Origin: Terasakiella sp. SH-1
Lineage (GTDB): Bacteria; Pseudomonadota; Alphaproteobacteria; Rhodospirillales; Terasakiellaceae
Length of the DNA stretch: 64,000 bases
Direction: 5' to 3'
Assembly (NCBI RefSeq): GCF_004564135.1
Contig: NZ_CP038255.1
Coordinates: forward strand, 1,909,501-1,973,500
Below are positions 53,045 to 61,722 of this stretch, in pieces; the stretch's first letter is position 1; every line of letters begins with the position of its first letter. The translations under genes and the position numbers were made by a program. The notes under the pieces are model-generated. The model ran no database searches and had not been told where the DNA came from. It worked only from the letters and a program-made list of their open reading frames with translations.

Positions 53045-54471
53045 CACTCCTTAAACGCCTGCCCCCCGCCCTGCAACAGTCTGCCATTTACGCACTGGCT
53101 CTAGCTGGAGCCAAAGGCATTTCATTATTGATGGTGCCGATTTTCACGCATTATCTTAGTCCAGCAGATTATGGACGTTTAGATGTTTTGCAAACATTGG
53201 CCGATATCCTGAGCATCATTATCGGGCTGGGGCTTGCTGATACTTTATTTAGATTTTGTAACGACGAGCGCCTTTCCAAAGCCGGAGAAACTGCCGCCCA
53301 GCTTTACGGGCTCGCCTGGGTGATTGCAATTTGTTCCTTTATCCTCACGCAACTTGCCGCCCCGCTGATTACCAAAGCCTTGCCCGGTAATATTACTCTC
53401 ACTCAAACCCGACTGATCTTAACCAGCCTGTCTCTATCCGGGACGATCCTTGTCCCCCTTGCCTGGTTGCGTTTTAGAGGGAAAGCCTTTCTTTTCTTAG
53501 GCGGCAGTCTTGGGCGCACAACCTTTCAAGCCTTGCTTGCCACCCTGTTTTTGATGGCAGGCTTTAGCGTCACGGGTTTTGTCATGGCTGGCTTTATTGC
53601 CTGTGTCTCCCTCTCTCTATTCTTGGGATATATCCAACTTAAAGACACAGGCATTCGATTTAGCTTCACTGCCATAAAAACCTATGGTCCTTATGGGGGG
53701 CCACTGATTTTTGCAGGTTTTGCGGGCTTTATCCTGGGCAGTTTTGATCGCTGGATCTTGGCAGAAACCATCGGTACAGCAGAAATGGCCCAATATGCAT
53801 TGGCCGCCAAATTCGGCCTGATTACAGCTGTCTTGATCCAACCCTACGATATGTGGTGGCATGCCAAACGCTTTAGTGTCCTGACCCAACCAAATGGGCC
53901 AGCTCGCTGTGCTCATTATTCAACGATTGCCATGATGGTCGTCTGTAGCGCCTCCCTCATCGTTTGTGCGATCTCACCGCTCTTAATCACATGGCTGACA
54001 CCACAGACATATCACCAGTCTATAGCCTATGTGCCTTATCTCGTGTTATTTGCCGCCTTGCATAATCTGACACAGACATTGGGCTTTGGTATTTACACCG
54101 AAAAGACGACCCGCCTGCCCGCCCTGATTGACGGGGGTAGTGCCGTAATTGCCTTGATTGCCTATTTCAGTCTGATCCCACCTTTTGGCATTACGGGGGC
54201 CATTGGGGCCACCTTCATTGCTTTAAGCCTGCGTTTTCTGATCACCATCTTTATGGCACAAAAAACATATTATCTGCCCTATTCTATCTGGAAATTAAGC
54301 ATATTTGCTGGATATAGCTTGCTTTCAGGGACCTTCATCAGTTTTGCCCCAAATATGCACTGGCAAACAGGTCTCGGGCTTTTGACCCTTAGTGGGGTCG
54401 CGCTGCTTGGCTTTTTATTCAACCTGATCACCTTTCCAGAGAAACGCCATGACCTTGCCGAGACTGCATAG
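53041..54471 (+). CDS. Polysaccharide repeat-unit flippase (Wzx-like)
   Basis: A 476-residue integral membrane protein with about 12-14 spans of the MOP superfamily (Wzx/RfbX): ALAGAKGISLLMVPIFTHYLSPADYGRLDVL at the start, and GSFDRWILAETIGTAEMAQYALAAKFG in the middle. It flips lipid-linked repeats to the periplasm. The stop-start overlap with the DUF4114 gene indicates one transcript, under sigma-54 control. Confidence 0.9.
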   Translation: MTLLKRLPPALQQSAIYALALAGAKGISLLMVPIFTHYLSPADYGRLDVLQTLADILSIIIGLGLADTLFRFCNDERLSKAGETAAQLYGLAWVIAICSFILTQLAAPLITKALPGNITLTQTRLILTSLSLSGTILVPLAWLRFRGKAFLFLGGSLGRTTFQALLATLFLMAGFSVTGFVMAGFIACVSLSLFLGYIQLKDTGIRFSFTAIKTYGPYGGPLIFAGFAGFILGSFDRWILAETIGTAEMAQYALAAKFGLITAVLIQPYDMWWHAKRFSVLTQPNGPARCAHYSTIAMMVVCSASLIVCAISPLLITWLTPQTYHQSIAYVPYLVLFAALHNLTQTLGFGIYTEKTTRLPALIDGGSAVIALIAYFSLIPPFGITGAIGATFIALSLRFLITIFMAQKTYYLPYSIWKLSIFAGYSLLSGTFISFAPNMHWQTGLGLLTLSGVALLGFLFNLITFPEKRHDLAETA

Positions 54472-55858
54472 GCGTTTTACGCAACTTTTATGTGCCCTTA
54501 TCGGCTGTCTGATCATTTGGGGAGCGTGGCTGGTCCTGCCCCATCCAGTACTTGTCGTTGCCTTGGCCCTGGTTCCGGTGGTGGGTTTCATTGCCCTTAA
54601 ATTCCCTTTTTTAATGGTCTTAGGCTTCGTTATTTTTTCTTTTTTCCGCATTCACGAAGTTTTCCCCCAACTTTATCCGCTACGCATTCCCCAGTTACTT
54701 GCCATGGGGACCCTGGCATCACTTGCCTTTAACTTCACCACCCAGCGCATTAAAATTTATTGGCGTGATGAACTGAGTGTTTTCATGATTTTTTTCAGCC
54801 TTGTCACCATAGGTGTCTTTCTTGCCACCAATCGCAGCGAAGCCATGGGCAGTTGGAGTGGGACCTACGTTAAAATCATGATTATGGTTTTTGCCATTGC
54901 CTGGCTGTCTCAGTCCATTCGCTCCTTTGCCATTTTGATATACAGTATGCTGGGGGCTGGCGTTGTGGTGGGGGCTGTAACCTTATCCAATAAAATCAAA
55001 GGCATCGGACTTGTCGAAGGTACACGGGTTACAATTGGGCGTGATATCGGTTCCATGCTAGGAGATCCCAATGACCTAGCCCTTGTTTTACTGTTCCCCG
55101 CCTCCTTTGCCCTTGCCCTAATCTTTACGCCTAAGTCAGGATGGCTGGCAAAACTTTGCGGTATTTTATGTTTCATAACCGTGCTCAGCGCCATCATCGC
55201 CACCCAAAGCCGAGGTGGCCTTTTGGGCATCACCGCCGTCATGTCGGTCTTTGGCTATCGTAAAATTAAAAACAAGGCATTATTCTTTTCCTTAGGAGGC
55301 ATTGCCTTAGTCTGTCTTTTTATTCTTGCCGGTGTCAGTGATCGAGCCTCCGGCGGGGCACATGAAGAAGGCATTGATGAATCAGCCATGGGACGCATCC
55401 ATGCCTGGAATGCGGCTATCGGCATGGCCTTACACCACCCTCTCACCGGGGTGGGGATTAATAATTTTCTATCCAATTATTATATGTATAGCGATTTTTG
55501 GGATGGGAAAAACCATGCGGTCCATAGCACATGGTTTGGTGTTTTGGCAGAAACCGGGCTTCTTGGTCTTCTGATCTTTTTAGGGTTGATTTTCCTGTTA
55601 TTGCGCAATGGGCTAAACACCATGAACCGTTTACAAAACCACCCCAGCCCTATTGCCAATGCCATGGCACAGGCTGTTTTTGCCGGGCTCATCGGTTTTT
55701 GTACCTCCGGCACCTTCCTGACCATGGGATTTACCTGGCCTGTTTATATCCTGTTGTCCTTAAGTGTCGCAATTTCACATTTCGCACAATCTCATTCTCC
55801 TATTGCTTCGCAAAATGCGACAACCCCAACCACACAAAAACATAACACGTTGAAATAA
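54449..55858 (+). CDS. O-antigen ligase / Wzy-type polymerase family protein
   Basis: A 469-residue membrane protein with about 11-12 spans. The Wzy-C/WaaL hallmark is ATQSRGGLLGITAVMSVFGYRKI with HHPLTGVGINNFLSNYYMY and HSTWFGVLAETGLLGLLIFLGLIFLL. It polymerises repeat units in the periplasm, or ligates polymer. It overlaps the flippase gene by 23 bases. Its 3' end contains the regulatory motif for the downstream glmS promoter. Confidence 0.88.
   Translation: MTLPRLHRRFTQLLCALIGCLIIWGAWLVLPHPVLVVALALVPVVGFIALKFPFLMVLGFVIFSFFRIHEVFPQLYPLRIPQLLAMGTLASLAFNFTTQRIKIYWRDELSVFMIFFSLVTIGVFLATNRSEAMGSWSGTYVKIMIMVFAIAWLSQSIRSFAILIYSMLGAGVVVGAVTLSNKIKGIGLVEGTRVTIGRDIGSMLGDPNDLALVLLFPASFALALIFTPKSGWLAKLCGILCFITVLSAIIATQSRGGLLGITAVMSVFGYRKIKNKALFFSLGGIALVCLFILAGVSDRASGGAHEEGIDESAMGRIHAWNAAIGMALHHPLTGVGINNFLSNYYMYSDFWDGKNHAVHSTWFGVLAETGLLGLLIFLGLIFLLLRNGLNTMNRLQNHPSPIANAMAQAVFAGLIGFCTSGTFLTMGFTWPVYILLSLSVAISHFAQSHSPIASQNATTPTTQKHNTLK
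55808..55820 (+). promoter_or_regulatory. Enhancer-like motif inside the 3' end of the polymerase gene
   Basis: TCGCAAAATGCGA (55808-55820) is a palindrome-like site differing by one base from the motif before the DUF4114 gene; TTCACATTTCGCA nearby (55775-55787) is a weaker copy. It is about 55 bp upstream of the sigma-54 promoter for glmS, and lies in the codons for the end of the polymerase. Confidence 0.65.
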
Positions 55859-55872
55859 AACAATTTTTAAAT

Positions 55873-55888
55873 CGGCACGCTCCCTGCA
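55873..55888 (+). promoter_or_regulatory. Sigma-54 promoter of the glmS operon
   Basis: CGGCACGCTCCCTGCA: GG and GC are ten bases apart with the preferred GGCAC and TGC elements. The start near 55899 precedes an AAGGAGG site and the glmS ATG. Confidence 0.85.
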
Positions 55889-55924
55889 ACACCCTTTTCA
55901 GATCATTAATTCAAGGAGGTTCCC

Positions 55925-57712
55925 ATGTGCGGCATTGTCGGCGCCATTAATGGCGGCACTGTAATCAACGACCTGTTATCCGGTCTCCACCGTGTTGAAT
56001 ATCGCGGTTATGACTCTGCAGGCGTTGCCATTCTTCACAATCAGGAAATTGCGCGTCGTCGTGCAGAAGGCAAACTGAACCAACTGGAAGAGCTTTTATT
56101 TAAAGCTCCACTGGATGGGGCCGCAGGCATCGGTCATACCCGCTGGGCCACCCACGGCATGCCCTGTGTTGCCAATGCTCACCCCCATGCCACAGCTCAA
56201 GTCGCTGTTGTCCATAATGGGATTATTGAAAACTTCAAAGATATTCGCGAGCAACTCACAGCCGATGGTCATGTGTTTGAAAGCGAAACCGATACCGAGG
56301 TCATCCCACATCTCATCACTCATTATCTTGCCAAAGGCATGTCTCCTGAGGCCGCCGTACAAGAAGCAATTGAAAAACTACGTGGTGCTTATGCACTGGG
56401 TGTCTTGATGCGTGATGACCCGGACCACCTTTATGCGGCACGCAAAGGTAGCCCTCTTGTACTGGGCAAGGCAGAACACGGGGCATATCTGGCATCTGAC
56501 AGTATTGCCCTTTCAGAAAAAGCCAGTGAACTGATTTTCCTTCAAGAAGGTGACATGGCCGTTTTAGGGCGCGATCAGATTGAGATCACAGATATTTGTC
56601 ATCGCAAGGTCAAACGCAAAGTTGCCACACGCACGACCACAAATGCCGCATGTGACAAAAACGGTTATGCCCATTACATGCTGAAAGAAATTCATGAACA
56701 GCCTGACGCCGTTGAAAAGACAGTTCAGGCCAATGCCAATGCCCTTTATGACAGCGCATTGGACTTTTCAGACCTTTCACGCCTGACCATCGTGGCCTGT
56801 GGCACATCCTTTTATGCCGCCAGTGTTGCGAAATACTGGTTTGAAAAATATGCAGACTTGCCCGTTGAAACGGATATTGCCTCCGAATTCAGATATCGCA
56901 GCCCCTATATGCCACAAAATGGGGCCGCCCTGTTTATTTCCCAATCAGGCGAAACTGCAGATACTTTGGCCGCGCTTCGTTATGCCAAAGATCAGGAACA
57001 AAAAATCATTTCCTTGGTCAATGTAGCGGACAGCAGTATTGCCCGTGAAGCAGATTATGTCTTCCATACCATGGCAGGTACAGAAATTGGCGTGGCCTCC
57101 ACCAAAGCCTTTACCACGCAACTGACTTTATTGGCCCTGATCGCCCTTCAGGCAGGTCAACAACGCGGTGTTCTCTCCCATGACAAGGCGATGAAGCTGA
57201 CACAGGAACTGGATGAATTGCCACAGGCGATGAAACGCCTGCTTACCTGCGACAGCGATACCCGCCATGTCGCACAGGAACTCGAACGCGCCAGCAACGC
57301 CCTGTTTATCGGACGCAACACCAGCTTTCCCATCGCCATGGAAGGTGCCCTGAAACTCAAAGAAATTTCCTACATCCATGCCGAAGGTTTTGGCGCAGGT
57401 GAACTTAAACACGGCCCGATTGCCTTGGTAGAACAAGATACCCCTGTGATTTCACTGCTGCCCAAGGATAGCCTTTATGAAAAGACATTATCCAACATTT
57501 ATGAGGTTGAAGCACGCGGCGCACAAATCATCACCGTTGGACCAGAACCCATTGACGGCTTCCTTCATATTGATGTGGATGATATCGGCGAATTTTGCAA
57601 CCCAATCCTTTATGCCCTGCCCATGCAACTCCTTGCCTATCACACAGCTGTTGTTCGCGGCACCAATGTGGACCAGCCCCGCAACCTCGCAAAATCGGTA
57701 ACAGTCGAATGA
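55925..57712 (+). CDS. glmS: Glutamine-fructose-6-phosphate aminotransferase
   Basis: A 595-residue enzyme of usual plan: N-terminal Ntn glutaminase with nucleophile Cys after the initiator Met (MCGIVGAI), HTRWATHG and DTEVIPHLI; then two SIS domains with SQSGETADTLAAL, STKAFTTQL and the C-terminal end NVDQPRNLAKSVTVE. It makes glucosamine 6-phosphate. Its place in a sigma-54-regulated EPS operon suggests it is a dedicated copy for amino-sugar supply to the polysaccharide, with a housekeeping glmS elsewhere; that is inference. Confidence 0.96.
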   Translation: MCGIVGAINGGTVINDLLSGLHRVEYRGYDSAGVAILHNQEIARRRAEGKLNQLEELLFKAPLDGAAGIGHTRWATHGMPCVANAHPHATAQVAVVHNGIIENFKDIREQLTADGHVFESETDTEVIPHLITHYLAKGMSPEAAVQEAIEKLRGAYALGVLMRDDPDHLYAARKGSPLVLGKAEHGAYLASDSIALSEKASELIFLQEGDMAVLGRDQIEITDICHRKVKRKVATRTTTNAACDKNGYAHYMLKEIHEQPDAVEKTVQANANALYDSALDFSDLSRLTIVACGTSFYAASVAKYWFEKYADLPVETDIASEFRYRSPYMPQNGAALFISQSGETADTLAALRYAKDQEQKIISLVNVADSSIAREADYVFHTMAGTEIGVASTKAFTTQLTLLALIALQAGQQRGVLSHDKAMKLTQELDELPQAMKRLLTCDSDTRHVAQELERASNALFIGRNTSFPIAMEGALKLKEISYIHAEGFGAGELKHGPIALVEQDTPVISLLPKDSLYEKTLSNIYEVEARGAQIITVGPEPIDGFLHIDVDDIGEFCNPILYALPMQLLAYHTAVVRGTNVDQPRNLAKSVTVE

Positions 57713-58443
57713 GCACGTTACAAACATTCAAACAATGGGCGAAACATAGCCCCAGTCCGCTGGCACGTTTCGTCCGCACGCTCCATTCAAGCAGACAATC
57801 TTTGGAGATTCCGAAGGCATTCACAGTCCTCTATTCCCCTCTCTTCACTGTGCATCGGTCTCTTCAAACCTTGTTTGCCTGGATGGGGCAAACCTTCTAC
57901 TCAACCCCCTTGTTTAAAAGCCAAATTCAGGGTACGGCCCAAAAGCTCAACCTATATGGGGGGCTCCCCCTCATCAGTGGCCCGCTTGACATTACCTGTG
58001 CAGACCGATGCCGCATTTCCGGGGCAACTACTTTTTCTGGACGTACATCCGCTACAAAAAGGCCACAGCTGAAAATTGGCAATAATGTCGGTATCGGCTG
58101 GCAAACCACCATTGCGGTCGGTTCCAGCGTCATCCTGGAAGACAATGTACGCATGGGCGGAAGAAACTTTCTGGCAGGTTATCCCGGTCATCCGCTTGAT
58201 GCCCAAGAGCGCGCAGCAGGTTTAGCGGATCATGACGATCAAGTCGGAGATATCATTCTTAAAAAAGATGTCTGGATTGGAACAGGGGCGATGATCATGG
58301 CCGGTGTCACCATTGGGGAAGGCACCATTGTGGCAGCAGGCAGTATCGTAACGAAACCCCTACCCGCCCACGTCTTGGCGGGGGGAAACCCTGCACGCGT
58401 GATTAAGCAATTACCCAAAACAGAATGGGAGGCCGCCCAATGA
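57709..58443 (+). CDS. Hexapeptide-repeat acyltransferase
   Basis: A 244-residue left-handed beta-helix transferase. The repeats run from about 105 (KIGNNVGIGWQTTIAVGSSVILEDNVRMGG) to GDIILKKDVWIGTGAMIMAGVTIGEGTIVAAGSIVTKPLPAHVLAGGNPARVIK, the ending of maltose/chloramphenicol-type O-acetyltransferases. It probably acetylates the polysaccharide. The start overlaps the glmS stop (ATGA). Confidence 0.9.
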   Translation: MSTLQTFKQWAKHSPSPLARFVRTLHSSRQSLEIPKAFTVLYSPLFTVHRSLQTLFAWMGQTFYSTPLFKSQIQGTAQKLNLYGGLPLISGPLDITCADRCRISGATTFSGRTSATKRPQLKIGNNVGIGWQTTIAVGSSVILEDNVRMGGRNFLAGYPGHPLDAQERAAGLADHDDQVGDIILKKDVWIGTGAMIMAGVTIGEGTIVAAGSIVTKPLPAHVLAGGNPARVIKQLPKTEWEAAQ

Positions 58444-59552
58444 AATCCGACCTTATTGTTTTTGGTGAAGATTGGGGTGGTCATCCCAGCAGCACCCAGC
58501 ATCTTGTGAAATACCTCTCTCAGAACCGTAAAACCCTTTGGATCAATTCCATCGGTCTTAGACGTCCGCGCCTTTCTTTTAAGGATGTGAAACGCTTTCT
58601 TCATAAAGGCCGTGCTATTTTCCATAAAGGAACAGCACAGAAAATTGAAGGCCCGCGTGACGTTATCGCCCCCAGAGCCTTTCCGTGGCCGGGGAACCCA
58701 CTGGCCAAACTCTGTAACAGATTGGTTTTGGCCCGTCAGTTGAAGGAGAAACTCAATGAACATGAAATTTCCAAACCAATTTTCTGGACCTCCCTACCAA
58801 CAGCAGTTGATGTCCTTGAACAATTCGATAAACAAGCTGTGGTTTATTACTGCGGCGACGATTTCGGCGCGTTGGATGGCGTCGATCACGCCCCCGTCCT
58901 GGCCTGCGAAAAACGATTAGTCGATCAAGCTGATTTGATTTTAGCCGCTAGTGAAAAGCTGGCTGCGAAATTCCCAACAGATAAAACCTTTGTGCTGCCC
59001 CATGGTGTTGATTTCAATCTTTTCTCAACACCCGCAGCCTGCGCACCGGAATGCCGAACAAAACGCCCCATTGCTGGATTTTATGGCAGCATTTCCCCTT
59101 GGGTTGATATCGCCTTGATTGTGGAAACCGCCCTGCGTCTCCCTGACTGGGATTTCATGCTGGTCGGTCCTGTTAAAACGGATGTTTCCCCCCTGCTCCA
59201 TCTGCCTAATGTGAAACTGGTTGGGCCCAAGTCACATGATCAACTGCCCTGTTATGTGCAACACTGGCAAGCCGCCTTGCTGCCTTTTAAAGACAATGAA
59301 CAAATCAGGGCCTGCAACCCATTGAAGTTACGGGAATATCTTGCAACTCCGACACCTGTTGCGACCACAGACTTTCCGGCCATTGCCCCTTATCGTGAAA
59401 AGCTTAATATTTTTTCAGATGCAAAGGGCCTCGCTGAAATTTTGGAAAATATACGCCCAAACCCGGCACAACATTTATTGGTTCAAGATGAGAGCTGGAC
59501 CCAGCGCGCTCAACAAGTCGACGATCTTCTGGGCATTTGGGACTGTGCATAA
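58440..59552 (+). CDS. Glycosyltransferase (GT-B, family 1/4-like)
   Basis: A 370-residue enzyme starting SDLIVFGEDWGGHPSSTQHLVKYL and having CGDDFGALDGVDHAPVLACEKRLVDQADLILAASEKLA, VLPHGVDFNLFS and the late LLPFKDNEQIRACNPLKLREYLATPTPVATTDFP. It resembles the group that includes TuaH and GumK. It overlaps the acyltransferase gene by four bases and abuts the following gene by one base, so translation is coupled. Confidence 0.88.
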   Translation: MKSDLIVFGEDWGGHPSSTQHLVKYLSQNRKTLWINSIGLRRPRLSFKDVKRFLHKGRAIFHKGTAQKIEGPRDVIAPRAFPWPGNPLAKLCNRLVLARQLKEKLNEHEISKPIFWTSLPTAVDVLEQFDKQAVVYYCGDDFGALDGVDHAPVLACEKRLVDQADLILAASEKLAAKFPTDKTFVLPHGVDFNLFSTPAACAPECRTKRPIAGFYGSISPWVDIALIVETALRLPDWDFMLVGPVKTDVSPLLHLPNVKLVGPKSHDQLPCYVQHWQAALLPFKDNEQIRACNPLKLREYLATPTPVATTDFPAIAPYREKLNIFSDAKGLAEILENIRPNPAQHLLVQDESWTQRAQQVDDLLGIWDCA

Positions 59553-61696
59553 TGTTGTTATATGTCCTCCTTGCCCTGATGCTCAGCCTACCCGCCCATG
59601 CACAGGACAGCTTGATCAAAAATTACGACATAGCCCCACGGCCACAAGCCCAAAGCTATTATGAGATCCGGGGGATTAACCCGACAGAGGAGCCGCAAAT
59701 TGTCGTTATTCGCATGTCTGATCGAAGAAATGCTCCTTATCACCAGCGGGTAAATGAAGAACGTTGGGTCTTGCCTGGCCCCTTTCACTTGCTGTTTCAA
59801 CCCAGTGCACTTCAAACACCATCCGGGCGTTTCCTAAATTTGTCAGAACTACAGGAAACCAAAATTTTTAGTCCGGCAAAGCTGAACTTCACAAATCTGC
59901 GCCCCCTTACCCCAGAAAAGCCCCCCTTTGCCTTTGATTTTGGCCCCACTCCTTCCCCCATTTTCAATGGGTTTCGCCCCATTACGCCTCAATCCCCTGA
60001 AATTACAGGAGGAACACCCAAAGCTTTCATTCGCAAAGGGGCCGATAGTCTCATCCGGGATGGGATCAAGGGTATCACCCGGTTTGAAATCCCCCTGCCC
60101 AATGGTCGCTGGCAAGCCTACCTGTGGACAGAAGATATTGGAGAATGGGAAACTCTTCCCTCCCTTTATGAACGCAGGGTGCGTATCAATGGAAAAGATA
60201 TCTCCCATCTTCGCCAGAACCATCAACAATGGGTAAAATCACGCTACCTCCAAGGTCAGAAGGATCTGGGGACAACACCATGGGAGAGTTTCGGCAAAAG
60301 GCGTGGTGGCTTGCTTAAAACAAGCCTGATTGTCAGCAATGGTCATTTCAAACTGGAACTGGCGGGTTCAAATGCACAGGCCACCACACTCACCGGCCTG
60401 CTGCTTGAGCCACAAGGCAGTGATTTTTTCGCAAAAGTCGAAGGTTTTCGCAAAAACTGGTTTGAAAAACGCTGGCCCTACCTTGAAGAACAGAAAGAAC
60501 GTCAAGCCTCACGACCTTCCTCCCTCGTTGCTTTTGCCGGAGAAACGCTTTTTATTCCAAGCCAAGATAAACAACCACGCCCACTCCCGACAATTAAGGT
60601 GACAAACTACGCAGTCCAGGTCGCTTTTCACCGCACAACCCCCAACAGTGGGCTGTTAGTCAAGCGATCAAAACGGTTTGCCCCCACACAAAAGAGTAAA
60701 CAAGGCTATCATCGTATCGACATTTCACCGTCCACCCCGGCAGGAACCTATGATTTAGGGGGGCTCAAAATCCATGTGGTGGCACAGACTAAACCGACTT
60801 TACAAAAATCAATCGGTATTTATCTGGAACCCCCGCCCCATTTAAACAGAGCTGATGAGATCAATATGCAGGTTTGGTGCGATCTGGATTACCTGCGTCG
60901 TTTGGGTTTAACCGCCATCGCTCCCCCCTTTTCAAAAAACATCATTGCCGATTATCAACGTGCCACATCCTTTGGTTTTCGCGATATTCTCGCCTATACC
61001 CCCATGAAGCACACCATCACTGAAGTACGCCACGCCTTACACAGTCGTCAAATTGATCAACTGATTCTTTCAATTGCCGATGAACCCTCCAACCCGGCAC
61101 AAGCCCAAAACATCAAGCGGCTGTCTGATTTTTTGCAAAATGAGACTCCTTTTGCAAAACGAGCAGGGCATCTCAACAATCCAAAAGATAAAAAACACCT
61201 CAAACATCTGGATTTCGTCTTGGTCAACAGCGGTTTTGGTGTAGATGGACGTGATATTTCAAGGCTGCGGAACCAAGGAAAGACCCCTTGGTTTTACAAT
61301 ATGGAAAACATTCGTTTGGCCGCAGGTTTCTATCTTTGGCGCACAGGTGCGCAAGGCTTCCTGCAATGGCATGGCCGGATGCCAACAGCTGATCCTTATG
61401 ATCCCACCGATGGTCGCGAAGATGATGTACAAATGCTCTATCCCAGTGATACCGTCTGTTCCCAACAGGTTGAAATTGATATTTCCCTTATAGACATGAT
61501 CAGGGGCCTGTCAGATTTACGCTGGCTCACCTGGCTGGATCAAGCCGCACAGACCCATTTGGAGGCACGGCTGATGAAAAAGCAGATCATGAAACGCATT
61601 CCCCCCATCTGGAAAAAGGCACAGTCCCTGCCTGCTGAACATTGGCACCTTTTACGTAACGACATTCAAAAACTGGCCCTTGCCTTGCAACAGTAA
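59552..61696 (+). CDS. Large secreted protein with a glycosidase-like C-terminal domain (DUF4091/GH123-like)
   Basis: A 714-residue protein with a signal peptide (to about 19, AHAQ). The N-terminal 400 residues are beta-rich and of unknown family. The C-terminal part (about 410-660) looks like a TIM barrel with Asp510-Glu511 in LILSIADEPSNPAQAQ and WFYNMENIRLAAGFYLWRTGAQGFLQWHGRM, a pattern seen in DUF4091 and GH123 N-acetylgalactosaminidase relatives, where adjacent Asp-Glu act in catalysis. It may trim or release the polysaccharide in the periplasm. Start shares one base with the upstream stop. Confidence 0.65.
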   Translation: MLLYVLLALMLSLPAHAQDSLIKNYDIAPRPQAQSYYEIRGINPTEEPQIVVIRMSDRRNAPYHQRVNEERWVLPGPFHLLFQPSALQTPSGRFLNLSELQETKIFSPAKLNFTNLRPLTPEKPPFAFDFGPTPSPIFNGFRPITPQSPEITGGTPKAFIRKGADSLIRDGIKGITRFEIPLPNGRWQAYLWTEDIGEWETLPSLYERRVRINGKDISHLRQNHQQWVKSRYLQGQKDLGTTPWESFGKRRGGLLKTSLIVSNGHFKLELAGSNAQATTLTGLLLEPQGSDFFAKVEGFRKNWFEKRWPYLEEQKERQASRPSSLVAFAGETLFIPSQDKQPRPLPTIKVTNYAVQVAFHRTTPNSGLLVKRSKRFAPTQKSKQGYHRIDISPSTPAGTYDLGGLKIHVVAQTKPTLQKSIGIYLEPPPHLNRADEINMQVWCDLDYLRRLGLTAIAPPFSKNIIADYQRATSFGFRDILAYTPMKHTITEVRHALHSRQIDQLILSIADEPSNPAQAQNIKRLSDFLQNETPFAKRAGHLNNPKDKKHLKHLDFVLVNSGFGVDGRDISRLRNQGKTPWFYNMENIRLAAGFYLWRTGAQGFLQWHGRMPTADPYDPTDGREDDVQMLYPSDTVCSQQVEIDISLIDMIRGLSDLRWLTWLDQAAQTHLEARLMKKQIMKRIPPIWKKAQSLPAEHWHLLRNDIQKLALALQQ

Positions 61697-61716
61697 CCTC
61701 AGAACCAAAACTGAGG
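61697..61716 (+). promoter_or_regulatory. Hairpin covering the ribosome site of the lipoprotein gene
   Basis: CCTCAG and CTGAGG form a 6-bp stem with an 8-nt loop; its right arm holds the GAGG of the ribosome site eight bases before ATG 61723. It could damp translation of the lipoprotein gene relative to its neighbours. Confidence 0.4.
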
Positions 61717-61722
61717 TGCAAA

